From contig NZ_JBMSEE010000008.1 in assembly GCF_049446155.1 (NCBI RefSeq), positions 62,001 to 126,000 on the forward strand: a stretch of DNA of 64,000 bases, given 5' to 3'. Both the position numbers and the translations under genes were made by a program. This DNA comes from Rivibacter sp049446155. Lineage in GTDB: Bacteria; Pseudomonadota; Gammaproteobacteria; Burkholderiales; Burkholderiaceae_C. The notes under the pieces were generated by a model. It was given only the letters and a program-made list of their open reading frames with translations, made no database searches and had not been told where the DNA came from. Shown piece after piece: positions 58,261 to 64,000 of the stretch (the first letter of the stretch is position 1; each line of letters starts with the position of its first letter).

Positions 58261-59346
58261 TCACGCGCGCAGCACGAGCCGCGCGCGCGCGTTGCCGGCC
58301 TGCGGCGGCACCAGCGGCGCGGCCACCAGCAGTGCCAGGCGACGCAGGCCCTCCCAAGGATCCTCGGGCCAATCGGGGTGCCGCAGGCCTTTGACCAAGC
58401 CATCGCAGACGTGCGCGGCCTCGAGCAGCTGCTCGAGCCGCGTTTCGTCGAGCAGCGGCAGCGCGCGTTCGAACAGCCGTTCCTTGGCGCCCCAGACGCG
58501 CTGCTCTCGCAGCACCATCGGCAGCGGCTTGCCGGCGCCTTGCGCTTCCTTGCAGCGGCGCAGCGCGCGGATGTCCTCCGCCAGCGTCCAGTGCACCAGC
58601 ACGGCGGCCTCGCCCTCGGCGCGCAGGCCGTCGAGCATGCGCGTGATGCGCTCGACCTGGCCGGCCAGCACCGCCTCGCCGAGCTTGAAGACGTCGTAGC
58701 GCGCGACGTTGCCGACCGAACGCTCGACCTGCTCGAAGCTCAGCTCGCCTTCGGGATACAGCAGCGCGAGCTTCTTGATCTCCTGCTGCGCGGCGAGCAG
58801 GTGACCTTCGACGCGATCGGCAAAGAAGGCCAGCGTGCGCTGCCCTTCCTCGCCGCTTGCGACGCGCTGGCCTTGCTGCGCAAGGCGCTGGGCGATCCAG
58901 GCCGGCAGCTTGCCGCGCTCGATCGGGTCGACGCGAATCGAGACGCCCACCGCCTCCAGCGCCAGGAACCACGCGCTTTGCTGCTGCTGGCGCTCCAGCC
59001 GTGGCAGCTGCACCAGCGTGACGGTGTCCTCGGGCAGCCGCTCGCAGAACTGCTGCAGCGCGGCCGAGCCGTCCTTGCCGGGCTTGCCGGAAGGAATGCG
59101 GATCTCGACCAGCTGCTTGTCGGCGAACAGACTCATCGCGCTTGCGGCGCCCAGCAGCGAGCTCCAGTCGAAATAGTTGCCGGCAACGGTGTGGACCTGA
59201 CGCTCGGTGTGGCCGGCGTCCCGCGCGGCGGCGCGGATCGCGTCGGCCGCCTCGAGCGCGAGCAGGGGCTCGTCGCCGTGCACCACGTACAGCGGCGCGA
59301 GGCCTTGTTTCAGGTGAGCGGCGAGCTGGTCGGGGCGAAGCTGCAT
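58261..59346 (-). CDS. holA: DNA polymerase III subunit delta
   Basis: A 361-residue clamp-loader subunit that opens the sliding clamp. It starts MQLRPDQLAAHLKQGLAPLY and has VVHGDEPLLALEAADAIRAA, the typical delta opening. EGHLLAAQQEIKKLALLYPEG and DVFKLGEAVLAGQ mark the second and third domains. It has no Walker A, as expected for delta. It ends the dapB-exbB-exbD-leuS-lptE-holA run, 25 bp after lptE. Confidence 0.94.
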   Translation of the reverse strand: MQLRPDQLAAHLKQGLAPLYVVHGDEPLLALEAADAIRAAARDAGHTERQVHTVAGNYFDWSSLLGAASAMSLFADKQLVEIRIPSGKPGKDGSAALQQFCERLPEDTVTLVQLPRLERQQQQSAWFLALEAVGVSIRVDPIERGKLPAWIAQRLAQQGQRVASGEEGQRTLAFFADRVEGHLLAAQQEIKKLALLYPEGELSFEQVERSVGNVARYDVFKLGEAVLAGQVERITRMLDGLRAEGEAAVLVHWTLAEDIRALRRCKEAQGAGKPLPMVLREQRVWGAKERLFERALPLLDETRLEQLLEAAHVCDGLVKGLRHPDWPEDPWEGLRRLALLVAAPLVPPQAGNARARLVLRA

Positions 59347-59371
59347 CGCGGCAGTCGGTCTGATCGCGGAT

Positions 59372-59860
59372 TCAGGGCGATGGCAGCGCGGCGAGGCGGC
59401 GCATCAGCTGGTCGACGATGTCGACCTGCATCGCGCGATAGAGCATGGCCTCTTCCTGCTCCTTGGCCAGCGCGTCGGTCTCGTTGTAGCTCATGTCCCG
59501 GCTCAGCATCAGTTCGGTCTCCGGGATCAGCACGCGGCCGGCCGGCGTGCGCGCGCGAAAGCGCAAGTGCTGGCGCAGTGTGAACTCGCGCACCTGGCCG
59601 GCGGCCGTTTGCGCCGCGACGACCTTGTCGCGCTTGGTCGACAGCGCTTCGAGCACGAGGTCGGCCTGCGCCTGGCTCTCGACCACGCGGCTGCCGCCGG
59701 CGGCGATCTGGCGCCGCAGTTCTTCGATGAGCGGCGTGCGCGGCTCGAAGCCGTGCAGCGCGATGCGCTGCATCTGCAGCTTGGGCGGCTGGCGCAGCGC
59801 GAAGCCGCAGGCCGAGAGTGCCGCGGCCGCGAGCGCGGCCAACCCGGTGCGCCGGCGCAT
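59372..59860 (-). CDS. lptE: LPS-assembly lipoprotein LptE
   Basis: A 162-residue outer-membrane lipoprotein that plugs LptD. The lipoprotein signal is MRRRTGLAALAAAALSACGF, and Cys18 is the lipid site. The rest is FALRQPPKLQMQRIALHGF, then EELRRQIAAGG and a C-terminal part FTLRQHLRFRARTPAGRVLIP ending MRRLAALPSP. Sequence conservation of LptE is low, so the call also rests on its position between leuS and holA, as in most proteobacteria. Its start is one base into the leuS stop (TGATG). Confidence 0.92.
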   Translation of the reverse strand: MRRRTGLAALAAAALSACGFALRQPPKLQMQRIALHGFEPRTPLIEELRRQIAAGGSRVVESQAQADLVLEALSTKRDKVVAAQTAAGQVREFTLRQHLRFRARTPAGRVLIPETELMLSRDMSYNETDALAKEQEEAMLYRAMQVDIVDQLMRRLAALPSP

Positions 59861-62505
59861 CAGGCGACCACGTTGACGAGCCGGCCCGGCACCACCACCA
59901 CCTTCTTCGGCGGGCGGCCCTCGGCGAACTTGGCCACCTCGGCCGACGCCAGCGCAGCTGCCTCGATCGCCGCCTTGTCGGCGTTGGCCGGCACCTTGAG
60001 CGAGCCGCGCAGCTTGCCGTTGACCTGCAGCACGAGTTCGATCTCGTCTTGCACCAGCGCCGACTCGTCGATCGCCGGCCAGGGCGCGTCGATCAGGTCG
60101 CCCAGCTCGCGCGCGTAGCCCAGCTGCTGCCACAGCGCGTGCGCGATGTGCGGCGCCGCCGGGTACAGCGCACGCAGCAGGATGCCCATGCCTTCGCGCA
60201 GCGCGGCGCGGTCGGCCGGCGTGTCGGCGAGCTGTGCGCCCTCGAGCGCGTTGAGCAGCTTCATCGCGCCCGAGACCACGGTGTTGTACTGCAGGCGGTC
60301 GTAGTCGTGGCCGATCTGGCGCAGCAGCGAGTGCACCTCGCGTCGCAGCGCGGCCGCGTTGGCGCTCAGGCCGTCGAAGCTCGTGCCGGCGGAGGCGATC
60401 GCCTCGCGCTGCTTGACCGCGAAGGCCCACAGGCGGCGCAGGTAGCGAAAGCTCCCTTCGGCGCCGGAGTCGGACCATGCCGCGCTCTGGTCCGGCGGGC
60501 CGGCGAACATCGTGAACAGGCGCGCGGTGTCGGCGCCGAACTTGGCGATGATGTCCTTGGGCTCGACGACGTTGTTCTTCGACTTCGACATCTTCTCGAT
60601 GCCGCCGAGCGAGACGGGCTGGCCGTCCTCCTTCGCGGTGGCGCCGACCGGATGGCCCTTGTCGTCGAACTGCACCTCGACTTCGCTCGGATAGAACCAG
60701 CGCTTCTTGCCCGAGGCGTCCTCGCGGAAGTAGCACTCGTTGAGCAGCATGCCCTGCGTGAACAGGCGCGTGAACGGTTCGTCGAACTTGACCAGGCCGA
60801 GGTCGCGCATCGCCTTGGTCCAGAAGCGCGCGTACAGCAGGTGCAGCACCGCGTGCTCGATGCCGCCGATGTACTGGTCCATCGGCATCCAGTAGTCGTT
60901 GCGCGCGTCGACCATCGCGCCCTCGCTGTCCGGGCAGCAGTAGCGCATGTAGTACCACGCCGAGTCGACGAAGGTGTCCATCGTGTCGGTCTCGCGCTGG
61001 GCCGGCTTGCCGCACTGGGGGCAGCCGACGTTCAGGAACGAGGCGCACTTGCTCAGCGGATTGCCGGAGCCGTCGGGGATCAGCTCCTCGGGCAGCACGA
61101 CCGGCAGGTCCTTCTCCGGCACCGGCACCGAGCCGCAGTCGTCGCAGTGGATGATGGGGATCGGCGTGCCCCAGTAGCGCTGGCGGCTGATGCCCCAGTC
61201 GCGCAGGCGCCAGGTGGTCTTCTTCTCGCCCAGGCCCTTGGCGGCGAGCGCCTTGGCGATGGCGTCGACGGCGTCCTGGTAGTGCAGGCCGCTGTAGTTG
61301 TCGGAGTTGATCGTCACGCCGCGCTGTTTGTCGGCATACCACTCCTGCCAGCGCGTGTAGTCGTAGTGCTCGCCGTCCACGTGCACGACCTGCATGATCG
61401 GCAGGCCGTACTTCAGCGCGAACGCGAAGTCGCGCTCGTCGTGGCCGGGCACGCCCATCACCGCGCCGTCGCCGTAGCTCATCAGCACGTAGTTGCCGAC
61501 CCAGACTTCGACCTGCTGGCCGGTGATCGGATGCGTGACGTGGAGACCCGTGGGGCGGCCTTCCTTCTCCTTCGTTGCGAGCTCGGCCTCGGTGGTGCCG
61601 CCGGCCTTGCAGGCTTCGATGAACTCGGCGAGCGCGGGATTGGACGCAGCCGCGTGCTGCGCCAGCGGATGCTCCGGCGCGACGGCGCAGAAGGTGACGC
61701 CCATGATGGTGTCCGCGCGCGTCGTGAACACGTACATCCGGCCGTCCTGGATCAGTGCGCCGTTCGCGTCGCGGATGTCGTGCGTGAAGGCGAAGCGCAC
61801 GCCCTCGCTCTTGCCGATCCAGTTCTCCTGCATCAGCCGCACGCGCTCGGGCCAGCCGTGCAGGTAGCCCGGCGCCGCCGGATCGGCCACATTGGCCAGC
61901 AGCTCGTCGGCGTACTGCGTGATCGCGAGATAGTAGCCGGGGATCTCGCGCTTCTCGACGATCGCGCCCGAGCGCCAGCCGCGGCCGTCGATGACCTGTT
62001 CGTTCGCGAGCACGGTCTGGTCGACCGGATCCCAGTTGACGACCTGGGTCTTCTTGTAGGCGATGCCCTTTTCGAGCATCTTCAGGAAGAACCACTGGTT
62101 CCACTTGTAGTAGCTCGCGTCGCAGGTGGCGACCTCGCGCGACCAGTCGAAGGCCAGCCCCAGCGGCTGCATCTGCGACTTCATGTCGGCGATGTTGTCG
62201 CGCGTCCACTTCGCCGGCGCGACCTTCTTGTCGATCGCGGCGTTCTCGGCCGGCAGGCCGAAGGCGTCCCAGCCCATCGGCATGAGCACGTTCCTGCCCT
62301 TCATGCGCAGGTAGCGCGCCATCATGTCGTTGATGGTGTAGTTGCGCACGTGGCCCATGTGCAACTTGCCGCTGGGATACGGCAGCATCGAGCAGGCGTA
62401 GAACTTGGGCTTGGCGGCGTCTTCGCGCACGCGGTACGCGTCGATCGCGTTCCAGTGCGCCTGCGCGGCGGCTTCGACCTCGGACGGAGCGTACTTGTCG
62501 TTCAT
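59860..62505 (-). CDS. leuS: Leucyl-tRNA synthetase
   Basis: An 881-residue class I synthetase charging tRNA(Leu). ATP signature PYPSGKLHMGHVRNY (HIGH) is near residue 40, and KMSKSKNNVV (KMSKS) is in the catalytic core. The CP1 editing domain (about 220-410) has the conserved GVPGHDERDF region and the threonine-rich TRADTIMGVTF motif. The C-terminal anticodon and tRNA-binding part ends FAEGRPPKKVVVVPGRLVNVV. MNDKYAP at 62505 is chosen; another ATG three codons upstream (62514) is possible. It overlaps lptE by one base. Confidence 0.96.
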   Translation of the reverse strand: MNDKYAPSEVEAAAQAHWNAIDAYRVREDAAKPKFYACSMLPYPSGKLHMGHVRNYTINDMMARYLRMKGRNVLMPMGWDAFGLPAENAAIDKKVAPAKWTRDNIADMKSQMQPLGLAFDWSREVATCDASYYKWNQWFFLKMLEKGIAYKKTQVVNWDPVDQTVLANEQVIDGRGWRSGAIVEKREIPGYYLAITQYADELLANVADPAAPGYLHGWPERVRLMQENWIGKSEGVRFAFTHDIRDANGALIQDGRMYVFTTRADTIMGVTFCAVAPEHPLAQHAAASNPALAEFIEACKAGGTTEAELATKEKEGRPTGLHVTHPITGQQVEVWVGNYVLMSYGDGAVMGVPGHDERDFAFALKYGLPIMQVVHVDGEHYDYTRWQEWYADKQRGVTINSDNYSGLHYQDAVDAIAKALAAKGLGEKKTTWRLRDWGISRQRYWGTPIPIIHCDDCGSVPVPEKDLPVVLPEELIPDGSGNPLSKCASFLNVGCPQCGKPAQRETDTMDTFVDSAWYYMRYCCPDSEGAMVDARNDYWMPMDQYIGGIEHAVLHLLYARFWTKAMRDLGLVKFDEPFTRLFTQGMLLNECYFREDASGKKRWFYPSEVEVQFDDKGHPVGATAKEDGQPVSLGGIEKMSKSKNNVVEPKDIIAKFGADTARLFTMFAGPPDQSAAWSDSGAEGSFRYLRRLWAFAVKQREAIASAGTSFDGLSANAAALRREVHSLLRQIGHDYDRLQYNTVVSGAMKLLNALEGAQLADTPADRAALREGMGILLRALYPAAPHIAHALWQQLGYARELGDLIDAPWPAIDESALVQDEIELVLQVNGKLRGSLKVPANADKAAIEAAALASAEVAKFAEGRPPKKVVVVPGRLVNVVA

Positions 62506-62548
62506 GCGGCGCATTTTAGGAGGGGCCTCGCGCGCCGCGGCCCGGGGT

Positions 62549-62971
<423 letters not shown>

Positions 62972-62981
62972 GTCTTGCCGC

Positions 62982-63641
62982 CTAGGCTTCGTGCGCGCGG
63001 CGGCCGAGCTGGAGCTCGCGCAGGTCGTGCGCAAAGCCTTCGAGCTCGGCCTCGCAGCCGCCGACCAGGCGGCCGAAGGCGTTGTAGGCCAGCACCGCGG
63101 GGATCGCGACCGCGAGGCCGGCGGCCGTCATGATCAGCGCCTCGCCGACCGGACCGGCGACCTTGTCGATGCCGACCGAGCCCGAGGTCGAGATGCCGAC
63201 CAGCGCGTGGTAGATGCCCCAGACGGTGCCGAACAGCCCGACGAAGGGCGCGGTCGCGCCGATCGACGCCAGCGCGACCTGGCCGAACTGCAGTCGCTGC
63301 ACGACGGCGTGCAGCGCGTCGCGCAGTCGGCGCGTGAGCTGCGACTCGCGCTGGCCCGCGGCCTCGAGCGTGCCGCCGGCCGGCTGTGCGATCGCCGCAT
63401 CGAGCAGCGGGGCGAGCACCTCCTCGCGGTCGAGGCCGGCGAGGCGGCGCTGCGCGGCATCGACGTCAGGCGCCTGCCAGAACGCGGCAACGCCGCGCGA
63501 GATGTCGGTGCGCGCGCGCCGCAGTGTCCAGGCCTTCCAGAAGATCAGCACCCAGGCGGTGATCGACATCGCCAACAGCAGCAGCGCCACCGCGCGGCCA
63601 ACCGCGTCGCCCTCGCTCCAGACCGCGGCCATGCTGCCCAT
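62982..63641 (-). CDS. exbB: MotA/TolQ/ExbB family proton channel
   Basis: A 219-residue membrane protein with three helices. The N-terminal helix is LLLLAMSITAWVLIFWKAW, and the conserved pore region is LASIGATAPFVGLFGTVWGIYHAL, with GEALIMTAAGLAVAIPAVLAYNAF following. The acidic and glycine residues of these helices are those of the proton path. It pairs with ExbD. ATG 63641 (MGSMAAVW) has another ATG three codons later. It starts 14 bp after dapB stops; order dapB-exbB-exbD-leuS is common in Burkholderiales. Confidence 0.92.
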   Translation of the reverse strand: MGSMAAVWSEGDAVGRAVALLLLAMSITAWVLIFWKAWTLRRARTDISRGVAAFWQAPDVDAAQRRLAGLDREEVLAPLLDAAIAQPAGGTLEAAGQRESQLTRRLRDALHAVVQRLQFGQVALASIGATAPFVGLFGTVWGIYHALVGISTSGSVGIDKVAGPVGEALIMTAAGLAVAIPAVLAYNAFGRLVGGCEAELEGFAHDLRELQLGRRAHEA

Positions 63642-63655
63642 GCGCGATCCGGGCC

Positions 63656-64000
63656 TCAGCGCGCGAGGCCGAGCACGTCGTCCATGCCGTACAGCCCGCT
63701 GGCGCGGCCGGCGAGGAAGCGCACCGCGCGCAGGCTGCCCTGCGCATAGGTCGCGCGGCTGGAGGACCTGTGCGTGATCTCGATGCGTTCGCCGATGCCG
63801 GCGAACAGCACGGTGTGGTCGCCGACGATGTCGCCGCCGCGCACCGTCGCGAAGCCGATCGTCGAGGGATCGCGCTCGCCGGTGACGCCCTCGCGGCCAT
63901 AGACCGCGCACTGCTTCAGGTCGCGGCCGAGTGCGCGCGCCACCGTCTCGCCCATCGCGAGCGCGGTGCCGCTGGGGGCGTCGACCTTGTGGCGGTGATG
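63656..64000 (-). CDS. dapB: 4-hydroxy-tetrahydrodipicolinate reductase DapB (C-terminal part, cut by window edge)
   Basis: The last 114 or so residues of DapB, an NAD(P)H enzyme of lysine and diaminopimelate synthesis. The start lies outside the window. The catalytic segment HHRHKVDAPSGTALAMGE, with the His pair and Lys, is at the window edge. The C-terminal half shows IGFATVRGGDIVGDHTVLFAG and IGERIEITHRSSSRATYAQG, and the end is LYGMDDVLGL. The first gene of the minus-strand operon running to holA. Confidence 0.94.
   Translation of the reverse strand, partial: HHRHKVDAPSGTALAMGETVARALGRDLKQCAVYGREGVTGERDPSTIGFATVRGGDIVGDHTVLFAGIGERIEITHRSSSRATYAQGSLRAVRFLAGRASGLYGMDDVLGLAR

Overview
The window is a 64 kb piece of a GC-rich chromosome (about 70% GC by eye) from a betaproteobacterium of the order Burkholderiales, most likely of the Leptothrix/Rubrivivax/Methylibium type (inference from gene content, not a database match). 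The pointers are a PhaM-type polyhydroxyalkanoate granule regulator, the DUF3567 and DUF3108 families, a methionine synthase split into two genes with an S-adenosylhomocysteine (SAH) riboswitch, the proteobacterial-type GshA, the order amgK / lptD-surA-rsmA, and the order dapB-exbB-exbD-leuS-lptE-holA. It is almost entirely core and near-core chromosome. I saw no tRNA, rRNA, CRISPR array, insertion sequence or integrase.

Layout. 1-4362 (minus): the start of glcD, a small exported protein, a FIST sensor protein translationally coupled to phaM, and a fumarylacetoacetate-hydrolase-family enzyme. 4487-10655 (mostly plus): DUF3108 and DUF3567 proteins, then the two halves of cobalamin-dependent methionine synthase, separated by an opposite-strand OmpA-like lipoprotein; an SAH riboswitch precedes the second half. 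10810-15861: a glycine-zipper protein, comM, and a nitrogen-control operon (porin-glnK-amt) behind a recognisable sigma-54 promoter and NtrC box. 16015-23802: glutathione synthesis (gshA, gshB) around kup and benE, then an ABC-F protein. 23804-32164: an unknown gene, a MocR regulator divergent from an EamA exporter with operator-like repeats between them, and a plus-strand run of small enzymes (aminotransferase, PhzF, VOC, AlaX-type editing protein, GNAT, HpaI-type aldolase).

32311-39616 is the complete F1Fo ATP synthase operon atpIBEFHAGDC. A ~95-bp repeat lies between atpD and atpC; a second copy lies just after the FIST gene near the left end. 39707-49090 carries an orphan histidine kinase, YidB, rsmE, a LysR regulator, amgK, and the outer-membrane biogenesis operon lptD-surA-rsmA. 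49139-50162 is a small secreted-barnase/barstar cluster followed by a 46-residue unknown protein. 50401-55930 holds maeB and the coupled operon thiL-pgpA-pncC-ghrA.

55931-58212 is the most accessory-looking part. A stretch of lower GC leads into a phage-tail-collar (microcystin-dependent-protein-like) gene and a collagen-like repeat lipoprotein made of four degenerate modules. 58261-64000 (minus) returns to housekeeping genes: dapB, exbB, exbD, leuS, lptE, holA. Many genes in the window are joined by ATGA stop/start overlaps. Several have a TACAAT-like -10 box only 6-7 bases before the start codon, which suggests leaderless mRNAs.
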